The notes: generated by a model from the sequence alone, not told the origin. DNA of 64,000 nt from Sphingopyxis sp. BSN-002 (GCF_022024275.1 NZ_CP091804.1:1-64000); one strand, 5' to 3'; positions 8,295 to 18,062 are shown, counted from the first letter of the stretch. Program-made: numbers and translations.

Positions 8295-8603
8295 ATGATC
8301 CTCATCACCGGCCACGTCATCCTCACCCCCGAGCATCGCGAGCGCATGATTGCGCTCGGCGCCGAGCATAGCGCGCGGTCGCGGGCGGAGCCGGGGTGTC
8401 TCGCGCATCATTGCCATGTCGATGTCGAGGACGCGCTGCGGCTCGTCTTCGTCGAGGAGTGGGAGAGCATCGACGCGGTGCGCACCCATTTCGCGGTGCC
8501 CGCGTCGGGCGCCTTCGTCGCCGAAATGCGCGCGCTCTCGCCGCGGCCGCCGGTGATCCGCATTTACGCCGCCGAGGATATTACGGCGAAGCTGATGGGG
8601 TAG
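8295..8603 (+). CDS. Antibiotic biosynthesis monooxygenase (ABM/YgiN-like) protein
   Basis: 102 aa. The sequence fits the small dimeric ferredoxin-like ABM fold: a first strand ILITGHVILTPEHRERM, then EPGCLAHHCHVDVEDALRLVFVEEWESIDAVRTHF, the usual central signature with H, E and W, and a final strand PPVIRIYAAED. Members act as quinol or heme-degrading monooxygenases; the substrate here cannot be told. Codon use returns abruptly to the GC-rich norm of the chromosome at its first codon. Its ATG directly abuts the TAA of the HEPN gene, with no ribosome-binding site of its own, so its native leader was probably displaced by the insert. Confidence 0.85.
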   Translation: MILITGHVILTPEHRERMIALGAEHSARSRAEPGCLAHHCHVDVEDALRLVFVEEWESIDAVRTHFAVPASGAFVAEMRALSPRPPVIRIYAAEDITAKLMG

Positions 8604-8633
8604 GGGTGGCCGCGGTCGCAGCGGTTCTTATTC

Positions 8634-8709
8634 CGTCATGCCGGGCTTGACCCGGCACCCGCCTCCCTTCTGAAAGACAAGGCAGGCCCCGGATCAAGTC
8701 CGGGGTGAC
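8634..8709. repeat. Imperfect inverted repeat of the sphingomonad intergenic type
   Basis: Two arms, one reading GTCATGCCGGGCTTGACCC from 8635 and one reading CCGGATCAAGTCCGGGGTGA near 8689-8708, are imperfect reverse complements around a 20-30 base spacer. The pattern resembles a widespread alphaproteobacterial REP-like element. It fills the gap 8604-8743, which has no gene. Confidence 0.6.
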
Positions 8710-8743
8710 GAAGATGGACGCGGGATGCGCGCGCGCCGCAACG

Positions 8744-8773
8744 AAAAACGCCCCGGACTCGCATCCGGGGCGC
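8744..8773 (-). terminator. Rho-independent terminator of the secreted-protein gene 8796-9512
   Basis: The 8-bp perfect stem CGCCCCGG (8749-8756) / CCGGGGCG (8765-8772), with a short loop, is followed on the minus strand by TTTTT. It lies 23 bases after the stop codon of the minus-strand gene. Confidence 0.85.
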
Positions 8774-8795
8774 TTCTCCAATTCCTCGCGAAAGC

Positions 8796-9512
8796 TCAGC
8801 CGCCGGTCGGCGTCGTCGCGGCGGCGGGTTCGGCCGCGGGCGCTGCCGGCGCCGCGGCGGGCGTCACGGCGGGCGCCAGCGTCGCCGTCGGCACGATCTT
8901 CGCGCCGGCGGGGATGACATAGGGCAGCGCGTCGGCGGTGCGCGCGCTCAGTTGCTGACCGACCGGGATGATCGCCGACTTGCCGGTGACGAACGCACCG
9001 AACACGCCGACCGCGACCGCCGCGCCGACGGCGGCGCCGGTGTTGCCCTGGCCTTCCTGCCGGTGCTTGCCCGCCAGGTTCAGCTTTTGCCCGTTCGGCA
9101 TCGTCAGGTCGTTGAAGGTGATTTCCATCTTCGCCGACTTGCCGAATGCGCCCTTGCCGGTGCGCCATGTCACGGTGCCGCGCGCCGGGGTGCCCTTCGG
9201 GATCACGATCACGCCATTGTGCATCACGTCGAACACGCTGTGCATCAGCACGACGTCGCCCTCGCGAAGCTGCTTGCTCGATGCCTCGGCGTCGGGCGTC
9301 AGCACGACCTCGGTATAGGACGGCAGCATCAGGCCCGGCGCGACCGCGGCGATCGCGGCCGGAGCGGCGGCGCTTTCGGTGGCGACCTCGGCCGCGGCGG
9401 CGGGTTCGGCGGCGGCCGCGGGTGCGGCGGCTTCCTGAGCCTGTGCGGTGGCGGCGAGCATCGCAAAAGAACCCGCCAAAGCGGTAGCGACCCGTAACGA
9501 TTTCATAGACAT
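8796..9512 (-). CDS. Secreted protein of unknown function with Ala/Pro-rich ends
   Basis: 238 aa. A Sec signal peptide (SLRVATALAGSFAMLAATAQAQ) is followed by an Ala/Glu/Pro-rich linker of about 30 residues. A central conserved-looking region follows (about 65-165: LREGDVVLMHSVFDVMHNGVIVIPKGTPARGTVTWRTGKGAFGKSAKMEI). It includes a glycine-rich hydrophobic stretch (GAAVGAAVAVGVFGAFVTGK) that could be a single membrane segment, and an Ala/Pro-rich tail. The central part resembles sphingomonad periplasmic hypotheticals with an OB- or SH3-like look, but I do not recognise a named family. It is followed by its own terminator. Confidence 0.8.
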   Translation of the reverse strand: MSMKSLRVATALAGSFAMLAATAQAQEAAAPAAAAEPAAAAEVATESAAAPAAIAAVAPGLMLPSYTEVVLTPDAEASSKQLREGDVVLMHSVFDVMHNGVIVIPKGTPARGTVTWRTGKGAFGKSAKMEITFNDLTMPNGQKLNLAGKHRQEGQGNTGAAVGAAVAVGVFGAFVTGKSAIIPVGQQLSARTADALPYVIPAGAKIVPTATLAPAVTPAAAPAAPAAEPAAATTPTGG

Positions 9513-9672
9513 TCCCCCATTGCCGCAGCGTGCGGCTCCCCCTTGCCGCAGGACGCGGCCATGACGTCATGCTGGGGCGGAAATTTCTTGTCAATCGGGG
9601 ACATTGCCAATGTCGATCCATTGCGCGGCGCGCCCGGTTTTGGCACAGCGGCGGCGGCAAGCCGGGGGACAT

Positions 9673-10224
9673 ATGAGCGGGTTCGAATTCATCTTTTCAC
9701 TGTTCGGGCTGATCCTCGGCCTTGCGCTGGCCGAGGGGCTGGGCGGATTGAGCCGCGCGCTGAAGGCGAGCCACAGGGTGCGCATCGGCTGGCCGACCGC
9801 GCTGCTCGGGCTGTTCGTGTCGTGCGACGTCGTGACCTTCTGGATGTACGGCTGGTCGCTGCGCGATCTGCTGCCGCTGAGCTGGCCGGTCCTGTTCGGC
9901 GGGTTCATCGTCACCGCCATCTATTTCGTCGCGGCCAGCCTGGTCTTTCCCGACGATCCCGAGGCATGGGCCGACCTGAACGCGCATTTCGACAAGCAAA
10001 GGCGGCTGGTGCTCGGCGGAATCCTGCTGTGCAACGTCGCGCTGATCGTGACGACGATCGCGCTTGTCGGCACCGCATGGATCGGCGGCCTGCGCACGAT
10101 CGTCGTGACGTGGAGCTTCTTTCCGGTCGCGGCGCTGGCGATCTGGGCAAAGGACCGGCGCGTCGTGTGTGCCTGCCTGATCTGGCTGATCGCCACCTAT
10201 CCGCTGTCGGCGGTGTGGCATTGA
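9673..10224 (+). CDS. Small multi-pass membrane protein of unknown function
   Basis: 183 aa with about five hydrophobic helices (FEFIFSLFGLILGLALAE, ALLGLFVSCDVVTFWMYGW, PVLFGGFIVTAIYFVAASLVF, LVLGGILLCNVALIVTTIALVG and a C-terminal pair). The start was placed at the ATG at 9673 because GGGGGA lies just upstream; the longer frame would add a basic, non-membrane leader. I recall similar uncharacterised proteins in sphingomonads but no function. It is a stand-alone gene, divergent from the secreted-protein gene at 8796 and convergent with uvrA. Confidence 0.75.
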   Translation: MSGFEFIFSLFGLILGLALAEGLGGLSRALKASHRVRIGWPTALLGLFVSCDVVTFWMYGWSLRDLLPLSWPVLFGGFIVTAIYFVAASLVFPDDPEAWADLNAHFDKQRRLVLGGILLCNVALIVTTIALVGTAWIGGLRTIVVTWSFFPVAALAIWAKDRRVVCACLIWLIATYPLSAVWH

Positions 10225-10230
10225 TCTGAT

Positions 10231-10324
10231 TCCCCTCCCATTTATGGGAGGGGTCGGGGGAGGGGATGTCGATATCGCGCGGGAGGCTACAGGCCCTCCC
10301 CAAACCCCTCCCTGAAGGGAGGGG
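10231..10324. repeat. Paired GC-rich hairpins between convergent genes
   Basis: One hairpin has a 9-bp stem CCCCTCCCA/TGGGAGGGG with a TTTA loop (10232-10253). A second has an 8-bp stem CCCCTCCC/GGGAGGGG with a TGAA loop (10305-10324). They lie between the membrane-protein gene and the convergent uvrA stop. They look like a REP pair and may act as a bidirectional terminator; T-runs are weak. Confidence 0.6.
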
Positions 10325-10330
10325 CTTTCG

Positions 10331-13225
10331 TCATTTCCCCAGCAACGGCTTCAGATACTGCCCGGTGAAACTCCGCGGTTCCTTCACCACCTGTTCGGGG
10401 GTACCCGCGGCGACGATCTCGCCGCCCTTGACCCCGCCCTCGGGGCCGAGGTCGAGGATATAGTCGGCGGTCTTGATGACATCCAGATTATGCTCGATCA
10501 CGACGACGCTGTTGCCCTGATCGACGAGCGCCTGCAGCACTTCGAGCAGCTTGCGGACATCCTCGAAATGCAGGCCGGTCGTCGGCTCGTCGAGGATATA
10601 GAGCGTCTGCCCGGTCGAACGCCGCGACAGCTCCTTCGCCAGCTTCACCCGCTGCGCCTCGCCCCCCGACAGCGTCGTCGCCTGCTGCCCGACCTTGATA
10701 TAGCCGAGCCCGACGCGAACGAGCATCGCCATCTTCTCGCGGATCGACGGCACCGCCTTGAAGAACTCCGCCGCATCCTCGACCGTCATGTCGAGCACGT
10801 CGGCGATGCTCATCCCCTTGAACTTCACCTCGAGCGTTTCGCGGTTGTAGCGTTTGCCGTGGCACGTCTCACACGTCACATAGACGTCGGGCAGGAAGTG
10901 CATCTCGATCTTGATCAGCCCGTCGCCGGTGCAGGTCTCGCAACGTCCGCCCTTGACGTTGAAGCTGAAGCGCCCGGGCTTATAGCCGCGCGCCTGGCTT
11001 TCGGGCAGCCCCGCGAACCAGTCGCGGATGATCGTGAAAGCGCCCGTGTAGGTCGCGGGGTTCGACCGCGGGGTGCGCCCGATCGGCGACTGGTCGATGT
11101 CGATCACCTTGTCGCAATGCTCCAGCCCCTTCAGGCTGTCGTGCGGTCCCGCGACCATCCGCGCGCCGTTGAGCACGCGCGCCGCGCTGGCATAGAGCGT
11201 GTCGATGATCAGGCTCGACTTGCCGCTTCCCGACAGGCCGGTGACACAGGTGAAGGTGCCGAGCGGGATCTTTGCCGTGACATTCTGCAGATTGTTCGCG
11301 CGCGCGCCCTTGAGCACGAGGTCGAAGCCGTTGCCGGGGCGGCGATGCTTGGGCACCTCGATCCGCTTCGCGCCGGTGAGATACGCCGCGGTCAGGCTCT
11401 TCTTGTTCTTCAGGACCTCGTCGAGCGTGCCTTCGGCGACGATCTCGCCGCCGTGGAGCCCTGCGCCGGGGCCCATGTCGACGACATAGTCGGCGTGGCG
11501 GATCGCATCCTCGTCATGCTCGACGACGATCACCGTATTGCCGAGATCGCGGAGGCGCTTCAGCGTCGCGAGCAGCCGGTCGTTGTCGCGCTGGTGCAGA
11601 CCGATGCTCGGCTCGTCGAGCACGTACAGGACGCCCGATAGCCCGCTGCCGATCTGCGAGGCGAGGCGGATGCGCTGGCTTTCGCCGCCGCTGAGCGTGC
11701 CCGATGTGCGGTTGAGGTTGAGATAATCGAGCCCGACATTGTTGAGGAAGCCGAGCCGCTCGTTGATCTCCTTCAGGATCGCCTTGGCGATCTGGCGCTG
11801 CGTCTCGTTCAGCTTTTCGTCGAGGGTGCTGAACCATGCGAGCGCGTCGGCGACCGAGCGCTGCGCCGACATGCTGATATTCTCGCCCGCGATCTTCACC
11901 GCCAGCGGTTCGGGACGCAGGCGCGCGCCGTGGCACGTCTCGCACGGCTGCGCGGTCTGGTACTTGCCCAGCTCCTCGCGCATCCACGCGCTCTCGGTCT
12001 GGAGCATGCGGCGGTTGAGGTTGCCGATGACGCCCTCGAACGCCTTGTGCGTCGTGTAGGTGCGCTTGCCGTCCTTGAAGGTCAGCTCGACCGGCATGCC
12101 GCCGGTGCCGTGCAGGATGATCTCCTGCACCCCGCCGGGCAGATCCTGCCAGGGCGTCTCGAGGCTGAAATCATAGGCTTTGCCCAGGCTTTCGAGCACC
12201 TGCATATAGTAAGGCGAGGGCGGGTTCGACTTCGCCCACGGCACCACCGCGCCCTTCTTCAGGCTGAGCGCATGGTTGGGGACGACGAGCTCGGGATCGA
12301 ATTCGAGCCGCTCGCCAAGGCCGTCGCACGCCGGGCAGGCACCCTGCGGCGCGTTAAAGCTGAACAGTCGTGGCTCGATCTCGGCGATCGTGAAGCCCGA
12401 GACCGGGCAGGCGAATTTCTCCGAAAAGACGATACGGTTCGCGGGGATGCCCGCGCCCTTCATCGCGCCGCCGGTGTCTTCCTCTTCGCGGCCCGGTAAG
12501 GGACCGTCGGCAAGGTCGACATAGGCGAGGCCCTCGGCGAGCTTCAGTGCGGTCTCGAAGCTGTCGGCGAGGCGGGTTTCGAGGCCCTCACGCACCGCAA
12601 TACGGTCGACGACGACCTCGATGTCGTGCTTGTATTTCTTGTCGAGCGCGGGCGCGTCGCCGATTTCATGAAACTCGCCGTCGATGCGGACGCGGGTGAA
12701 GCCTTCCTTCTGCCACTGCGCAAGTTCCTTGCGATACTCGCCCTTGCGGCCGCGCACGACGGGCGCGAGCAGATAGGCGCGCGTGCCTTCGGGCAATTCC
12801 ATCACGCGGTCGACCATCTGGCTGACGTTCTGCGCCGAAATCGGCTCGCCCGTCGCGGGCGAATAGGGAATGCCGACGCGCGCCCACAGCAGGCGCATAT
12901 AGTCGTAAATCTCGGTGACGGTCGCGACGGTCGAGCGCGGGTTGCGGCTCGTCGTCTTCTGCTCGATGCTGATCGCCGGCGACAGCCCGTCGATATGCTC
13001 GACGTCGGGCTTTTGCATCATCTCGAGGAACTGGCGCGCATAGGCGGAGAGCGACTCGACGTAGCGGCGCTGCCCCTCGGCATAGATGGTGTCGAATGCG
13101 AGGCTCGACTTGCCGGAACCCGAAAGGCCCGTGATGACGACCAGGCTGTCGCGCGGCAGGTCGACGTCGACGCCCTTGAGATTATGCTCGCGCGCGCCGC
13201 GCACCTTGATGTGGGTGAGACTCAT
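10331..13225 (-). CDS. uvrA: Excinuclease ABC subunit A
   Basis: 964 aa DNA damage-recognition ATPase of nucleotide excision repair. Two ABC modules are present, each with Walker [10 protein letters not shown] (about residues 31-40 and 640-650) and signatures [12 protein letters not shown] and [12 protein letters not shown]. The second zinc module is intact (CETC...[10 protein letters not shown]). The first has lost one of its cysteines (CPVSG in place of CPxCG, before the intact CPACDG), a variation often seen in this protein. Length is standard. The start [20 protein letters not shown] is the canonical UvrA N-terminus. Confidence 0.98.
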   Translation of the reverse strand: MSLTHIKVRGAREHNLKGVDVDLPRDSLVVITGLSGSGKSSLAFDTIYAEGQRRYVESLSAYARQFLEMMQKPDVEHIDGLSPAISIEQKTTSRNPRSTVATVTEIYDYMRLLWARVGIPYSPATGEPISAQNVSQMVDRVMELPEGTRAYLLAPVVRGRKGEYRKELAQWQKEGFTRVRIDGEFHEIGDAPALDKKYKHDIEVVVDRIAVREGLETRLADSFETALKLAEGLAYVDLADGPLPGREEEDTGGAMKGAGIPANRIVFSEKFACPVSGFTIAEIEPRLFSFNAPQGACPACDGLGERLEFDPELVVPNHALSLKKGAVVPWAKSNPPSPYYMQVLESLGKAYDFSLETPWQDLPGGVQEIILHGTGGMPVELTFKDGKRTYTTHKAFEGVIGNLNRRMLQTESAWMREELGKYQTAQPCETCHGARLRPEPLAVKIAGENISMSAQRSVADALAWFSTLDEKLNETQRQIAKAILKEINERLGFLNNVGLDYLNLNRTSGTLSGGESQRIRLASQIGSGLSGVLYVLDEPSIGLHQRDNDRLLATLKRLRDLGNTVIVVEHDEDAIRHADYVVDMGPGAGLHGGEIVAEGTLDEVLKNKKSLTAAYLTGAKRIEVPKHRRPGNGFDLVLKGARANNLQNVTAKIPLGTFTCVTGLSGSGKSSLIIDTLYASAARVLNGARMVAGPHDSLKGLEHCDKVIDIDQSPIGRTPRSNPATYTGAFTIIRDWFAGLPESQARGYKPGRFSFNVKGGRCETCTGDGLIKIEMHFLPDVYVTCETCHGKRYNRETLEVKFKGMSIADVLDMTVEDAAEFFKAVPSIREKMAMLVRVGLGYIKVGQQATTLSGGEAQRVKLAKELSRRSTGQTLYILDEPTTGLHFEDVRKLLEVLQALVDQGNSVVVIEHNLDVIKTADYILDLGPEGGVKGGEIVAAGTPEQVVKEPRSFTGQYLKPLLGK

Positions 13226-13330
13226 GGGAGGGGTATGTTCCAGATTTGTTCTTGACGCGCAAGAGGCGCGAATTGGTCACGAACATGGGGCGGGACGATG
13301 TCGCGCGCAAGGGTAAGCGGCGCCCCAGTG

Positions 13331-13350
13331 TGTATTGCCAATATAATACA
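13331..13350 (+). promoter_or_regulatory. Promoter with overlapping inverted repeat upstream of the CPBP gene
   Basis: A perfect -10 hexamer TATAAT (13342-13347) sits inside an inverted repeat TGTATT-N8-AATACA (13331-13350), 32 bases before the CPBP start codon. A repressor bound to the repeat would block the promoter. No convincing -35 was found at 17 bp spacing. Confidence 0.45.
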
Positions 13351-13381
13351 GTGATGCTATCCGGGCCACCGAGGAGTGCGA

Positions 13382-14284
13382 ATGACGCAATTGGTCGAAC
13401 TGGGGTCCGAACGCTGGCTGAAGCCGGGCCGTTATCGCCGGGTTCGCGCGCTGGCGTGGCTGGCCGTGCTGGCGGTCCTGTGCGTCCTGACCTTCAACAT
13501 CGCCGCCGACACGACGCTTCGCGCCGCGGGCCTGTTGTCCGGCGAGCCCTTCACCACGCGGGCGGCGGCGCCATCGGGCGCGAGGCTGGCGGCGGTCCTC
13601 GTCGGGTCCATCGCCATGCTGGGGGTCTATAGCCTCGCCGTCCGGTGGGGGGAGGCGCGCGTTGCCGCCGAAATCGGCCTGAAGCCGATGGCGAAAGAAC
13701 TGTCCGCCGGTATCGCGATCGGCGGCGCGATCATGGCGATCATCATGGCGATCCTGTGGAGTGCCGGCTGGGCTGTCATCGAGGCTGGACCGGTCACAGG
13801 GGTTGCCGAGGCGGCGAAACAGGCGGTCCAGTCGGCGGCGATCGAGGAAACGCTGATGCGCCTCGTCATCTTCCGCACGCTGTGGCGCGCGTTCGGCGTG
13901 TGGCCGGCGCTGGTTGCGACCGCGCTTCTTTTCGGAGGCCTTCACCTGTCCAATCCCGACGCCAGCCTGTTCGGCGCGATCTGCCTGATCGCGGGCGAGG
14001 GGATCGGCGCCGGCCTGTACCTGCTGACCGGACGGGTATGGATGTCGATCGGGATGCACGCCGGCTGGAACTTCGCGCTCGGCTGGGTCTTCGGAAGCGC
14101 GGTTTCCGGACTGGACAGCTTCGCCAGCGGCCCGTTGCGGACCCATCCGGCGGAAGGCGTCGCGACCTTGCTCAGCGGCGGCGGCTTCGGTCCCGAGGCG
14201 TCGGTCGCAGCGCTCGTCGTCTCGCTTGCGGGCAGCGCGATCTGCCTGACGCTCGCTGTGCGAAAAGGGCGGCTGGCAGCATAA
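13382..14284 (+). CDS. CPBP-family intramembrane metalloprotease
   Basis: 300 aa membrane protein with about eight hydrophobic segments. The Abi/CAAX-protease motifs are present: EETLMR (EExxxR, about residue 160), FGGLHLSNPDA carrying the second-motif His, and MHAGWNFALG (HxxxN, about residue 225). Family members are Rce1-like intramembrane proteases. In bacteria they are linked to bacteriocin immunity, but most have no known substrate. The start ATG at 13382 follows GAGGAG at good spacing. It stands alone, divergent from uvrA, with an inverted repeat overlapping its -10. Confidence 0.88.
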   Translation: MTQLVELGSERWLKPGRYRRVRALAWLAVLAVLCVLTFNIAADTTLRAAGLLSGEPFTTRAAAPSGARLAAVLVGSIAMLGVYSLAVRWGEARVAAEIGLKPMAKELSAGIAIGGAIMAIIMAILWSAGWAVIEAGPVTGVAEAAKQAVQSAAIEETLMRLVIFRTLWRAFGVWPALVATALLFGGLHLSNPDASLFGAICLIAGEGIGAGLYLLTGRVWMSIGMHAGWNFALGWVFGSAVSGLDSFASGPLRTHPAEGVATLLSGGGFGPEASVAALVVSLAGSAICLTLAVRKGRLAA

Positions 14285-14426
14285 AAAGGGCCGGGCTTTC
14301 CACCAACATCCCAAAGGCTTCGACCAGCGTCCGGTGGCTTGCTTGACCGGTTCGTGTCGCAGGCGGACAAGGCTGGCCATGTGCATCGCCCCGACCCGGC
14401 GGTGCGGGACGTTAGGAGACTGGGGA

Positions 14427-16511
14427 ATGACGAAGTTTTTTGCGGGCGTCGCCGGACTGGCGATCGCCGTATCGCTGGCCACCGCACCGGCCATGGCGAA
14501 CGAGAAGGGCGTGAATGCGACGCTGGTTGCCGACGGTAACGGCGACGGGAGTGCGCCCGCGAACGACGAAGGATCGCTGAAAGCGCTGACCTTCGGCAAA
14601 TGGGGCGTCGATCTTGGCGCGCGCGACACGAGCGTGAAGCCCGGCGACGATTTCGACAAATATGCCAATGGCGGCTGGTTCGCCCGGACCGAAATTCCCG
14701 CCGATCAGGCGTCGGCCGGCGTCGACTACGACGTCTATAACCTGACCCAGCGCCAGCTTCGCCAGCTCGTCACCGGCGCGCCGGCGACGAGCCAGGTGGG
14801 CGGACTGTACCAGAGCTTCCTCGACGAGAAGCGCGTCGATGCGCTTGGCGCGGCGCCCGTGATGGCCGACGTCAACGCCGTCGCCGCGATCAGCGACAAG
14901 AGCGCGATGGCGCGCTTCATGGGAACGACGCAGGGAACGTTCGGCGCGACGATCGTCGGCGGCGGCCCCTATGCCGACACCAACGATCCGACGATGAACG
15001 TTCTGTGGCTGGGCCAGGGTGGGCTCGGCATGCCCGAACGCGACTATTATCTGAACGACAGCTTCAAGCCGCAGCGCGATGCCTATCGCAGCTATATCGC
15101 GCGCACGATGAAGCTCGTCGGCAACGCCGCGCCCGAAAAGGCCGCGGACGCGATCATGGCGTTCGAGACCGAGATCGCGAAGGTCAGCTGGGCGATCGCC
15201 GATCGCCGCGACATCGGCAAGATCAACAATCCGATGTCGTCGGACGAACTCGCCGCCTATGCCCCCGGCCTCGACTGGAAGGCCTGGTTCGAAGGTGCCG
15301 GCATCGCGCCGCAGAAGCGGATTATCGTCAACGAGAATACGGCGATCCGCGACATCGTGGCACTCTATGCCAAGACCCCGCTCGACACGATCAAGCTGTG
15401 GCAGCAATTCCATATCGCCGACAACGCCGCGCCCTATCTGTCGAAGCCGTTCGTCGACAGCCGCTTCGAATATACCAAGGTGCTGAGCGGCGTCGGCGAA
15501 CTGCGCCCGCGCTGGAAGCGCGGCCTGACGTTGGTCGACGGCAGCCTCGGCGAGCTGGTCGGCGAAACCTATTCGAAGGAATATTTCCCCGCGAGCGCGA
15601 AAGCGAAGATGGAAACGCTCGTCGCGAACCTGAAGCTCGCGATGGGTGACCGCATCCGCAACAACAGCTGGATGGCGCCCGAGACGAAGGCCGCAGCGCT
15701 CGACAAGCTTTCGAAGATGGATGTCATGGTCGGCTATCCCGACAAATGGCGCGACTATTCGGGGCTGAAGATCGACCCGTCCGACCTGTACGGCAATGTG
15801 AAGCGCAGCGCGGCGTTCGAATATGCCTATTCGCTGTCCGACCTGAACAAGCCCGTCGACCGCAAGAAATGGTCGATGAACCCGCAGGAAGTGAACGCCT
15901 ATAACGGCGGGCTGGAGAACAAGATCGTGTTCCCGGCGGGCATCCTGCAGGCGCCCTATTTCAGCGAGAGCGTCGACGATGCGGTCAACTATGGCGCGAT
16001 CGGCGCGGTGATCGGTCACGAAATCACGCACGGCTTCGACGATCAGGGGCGCAAGATCGACGCCAATGGTGCGGTGCGCGACTGGTGGACGCCTGCCGAT
16101 GCGGCGCGCTTCGAGGAACAGGCCAAGGGCTTCGGCGCGCAATATGCGACCTATGAAGCCGCGCCCGGCGCCTTCATCAACCCCGACCTGACGATGGGCG
16201 AGAATATCGCCGATCTCGCGGGTCTGGAGGTCGCCTATGATGCATATCATCGCTCGCTGAACGGCAAGGAAGCGCCCGTGATCGACGGGCTGACCGGCGA
16301 CCAGCGCTTCTTCCTCGCGTTCGCGCAGGCATGGCGCGACAAGGCGCGCGAGGATTCGACCAAGCAGCAGGTGGCGAGCGATCCGCACAGCCCCGCACGC
16401 TGGCGGATCATCGGTCCGGTCCGCAACGTCGACGCCTGGTACAAGGCGTTCAACGTCACCCCCGACAGCAAATATTACATCAAGCCCGAAGCGCGCACGC
16501 GCATCTGGTAA
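14427..16511 (+). CDS. M13-family (neprilysin-like) zinc metallopeptidase, exported
   Basis: 694 aa. A Sec signal peptide (KFFAGVAGLAIAVSLATAPAMA) precedes an M13_N domain beginning KPGDDFDKYANGGW and a C-terminal M13 catalytic domain. The zinc site is intact: GHEITHGFDDQG (HExxH, about residue 530) and the downstream ENIADLAG (ExxxD). The C-terminal pattern NVDAWYKAFNVTP...YIKPEARTRIW is the family ending. It is probably a periplasmic or outer-membrane-associated oligopeptidase. The start was set at the ATG preceding the signal peptide. Confidence 0.95.
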   Translation: MTKFFAGVAGLAIAVSLATAPAMANEKGVNATLVADGNGDGSAPANDEGSLKALTFGKWGVDLGARDTSVKPGDDFDKYANGGWFARTEIPADQASAGVDYDVYNLTQRQLRQLVTGAPATSQVGGLYQSFLDEKRVDALGAAPVMADVNAVAAISDKSAMARFMGTTQGTFGATIVGGGPYADTNDPTMNVLWLGQGGLGMPERDYYLNDSFKPQRDAYRSYIARTMKLVGNAAPEKAADAIMAFETEIAKVSWAIADRRDIGKINNPMSSDELAAYAPGLDWKAWFEGAGIAPQKRIIVNENTAIRDIVALYAKTPLDTIKLWQQFHIADNAAPYLSKPFVDSRFEYTKVLSGVGELRPRWKRGLTLVDGSLGELVGETYSKEYFPASAKAKMETLVANLKLAMGDRIRNNSWMAPETKAAALDKLSKMDVMVGYPDKWRDYSGLKIDPSDLYGNVKRSAAFEYAYSLSDLNKPVDRKKWSMNPQEVNAYNGGLENKIVFPAGILQAPYFSESVDDAVNYGAIGAVIGHEITHGFDDQGRKIDANGAVRDWWTPADAARFEEQAKGFGAQYATYEAAPGAFINPDLTMGENIADLAGLEVAYDAYHRSLNGKEAPVIDGLTGDQRFFLAFAQAWRDKAREDSTKQQVASDPHSPARWRIIGPVRNVDAWYKAFNVTPDSKYYIKPEARTRIW

Positions 16512-16526
16512 TCGGTCGGGCGCTGG

Positions 16527-18062
16527 TCAGTTGGATTGGGCGGGGGCGGCCGTGGGTCGCCCCCGCACCATCATCACCGCGAGCGACAGCGCCGCGCCGA
16601 TGATGACGAACAGCGCGGGGAAGCCGCCGAGCACGGACATCATCCGGATGCCGTCGAGCCCCGATCCCGCGACCAGCACGACTGCGCACAGACCCACCGC
16701 AATCCCCCAGACGCTTTGCACCATCATCGGTGCTTCGGGTGCGTCGGGCGTAATGCCGCGCGTCGAGAGCGCGCTCATCGCCGAGACATTGGCATCGGCG
16801 CCCGCGACATAGGACAGGAAGATGGTGAAGAGGATGAGCCCCGTCGCGGCCGGACCGCCACCGAGGGCGTCGAACAGGCGGAAGAGGACCGAATCCGGCC
16901 CCTTTGCGGCGATCACCGAATAGAGGCTCGCGCCGGTCTGCTGGTCGATGACGATGGCGGATCCCGCGATCGCCGTCATCCAGAGCGCCCCGAACAGCGA
17001 AGGCAGGACGAGGTTCATCACGATGAATTCGCGCACGCTGTAGCCGATCGCGAGGCGGCCGAGGAACAGGGCGGTGACCGGCGCCCACGCGAACCAGTTG
17101 CCCCAATAGAAGATCGTCCACTGGCGGCTCCAGTCGGCGTCGACGTCGAGCCCGAGATTGCGGGGTACGAAGGTGGTGACATATTCGCCCGTGGCGCGGA
17201 GCGAGAGGCCGAACATGTCCGCGGTCGGTCCGGCGAGAAGCGCGAAGGCGATGATCGCGAAGAACAGCCAGGTGTTGAGCACCGACAGGCCGGCGATCCC
17301 TTTCTGAAGCCCCGTTGCGGCCGAGATCAGGAAGCTCGCGACGATCAGTGCGGCGATGCCCCATTTGAGCGGCATGCCTCCGCTGAAATGGCCGAGATTC
17401 TCGACTCCGCCCGCGAGTGCGAGGATACCGGCACCCATCGAGGCTGCCATGCCGGCGACCAGCGCATAGAGGCAGACGACGTCGATGCCCGTGCCCACCG
17501 GGCCATGCGCGCGCTTGCCGAGCAGCGGCACGAAGAGCGACGACAGGCTGAACGGCTCGCCGCGGTTGTAATAGACGAGCGCGAAGGCGAGCGCGGCGAC
17601 GGTGTAGATCGCATAGGGCGTGAGCGTCCAGTGCAGGAACATCGTCGACATGGCGAAGGTCGCGGCGGCGTCGCTCCCGGGTTCGAGCCCGAGCATCGGG
17701 GGCGGCGTGTTGAGGTGAAAGAGCGGCTCGGCGGCGCCCCAGAAGAGGATCCCGGTCGCGATCGTGGTGCAGAGCATCACGGCAAACCATTTCCCGCGGC
17801 CGAGCAGCGGCTTCGCGTCGCGGCCGCCGATGACGGTCTTGCCGAGCGGCGAAAGGGCGACGATGCCGAGCAGCCCGATAAAGCCGAGTCCCGCCCCCGC
17901 GAAAACCGATCCGAACTCGCGAAGGATCCAGTCGTTCGCCGCGGTTTCTGCCGCCACAAAATCGGCACCGAACCAGACGCTGAGGATCAGCGCCGCGGTC
18001 AGGATCGCGAGAGGAATGAAAAAGACGGGGCGATTGATCGGGTGATGCGTTGGTGCTGGCAA
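16527..18062 (-). CDS. BCCT-family betaine/choline/carnitine transporter
   Basis: 511 aa with about 12 membrane helices. Family motifs include WGAAEPLFH (about residue 105), the MGAG helix (GMAASMGAGILALAGGVENLG) and NWFAWAPVTALFLGRLAIGYSVREFI, the signature around the substrate-binding tryptophans. The BCCT family moves trimethylammonium or related zwitterions with Na+ or H+, often for osmoprotection. The substrate cannot be assigned. It lacks the long cytosolic tail of BetT. It is convergent with the M13 peptidase gene, 15 bases away. Confidence 0.92.
   Translation of the reverse strand: MPAPTHHPINRPVFFIPLAILTAALILSVWFGADFVAAETAANDWILREFGSVFAGAGLGFIGLLGIVALSPLGKTVIGGRDAKPLLGRGKWFAVMLCTTIATGILFWGAAEPLFHLNTPPPMLGLEPGSDAAATFAMSTMFLHWTLTPYAIYTVAALAFALVYYNRGEPFSLSSLFVPLLGKRAHGPVGTGIDVVCLYALVAGMAASMGAGILALAGGVENLGHFSGGMPLKWGIAALIVASFLISAATGLQKGIAGLSVLNTWLFFAIIAFALLAGPTADMFGLSLRATGEYVTTFVPRNLGLDVDADWSRQWTIFYWGNWFAWAPVTALFLGRLAIGYSVREFIVMNLVLPSLFGALWMTAIAGSAIVIDQQTGASLYSVIAAKGPDSVLFRLFDALGGGPAATGLILFTIFLSYVAGADANVSAMSALSTRGITPDAPEAPMMVQSVWGIAVGLCAVVLVAGSGLDGIRMMSVLGGFPALFVIIGAALSLAVMMVRGRPTAAPAQSN

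Noticed and set aside
14412..16388. Long minus-strand open frame opposite the M13 peptidase
   Set aside because: The plus-strand protein has an intact HExxH and family ending; the minus frame shows no domain.
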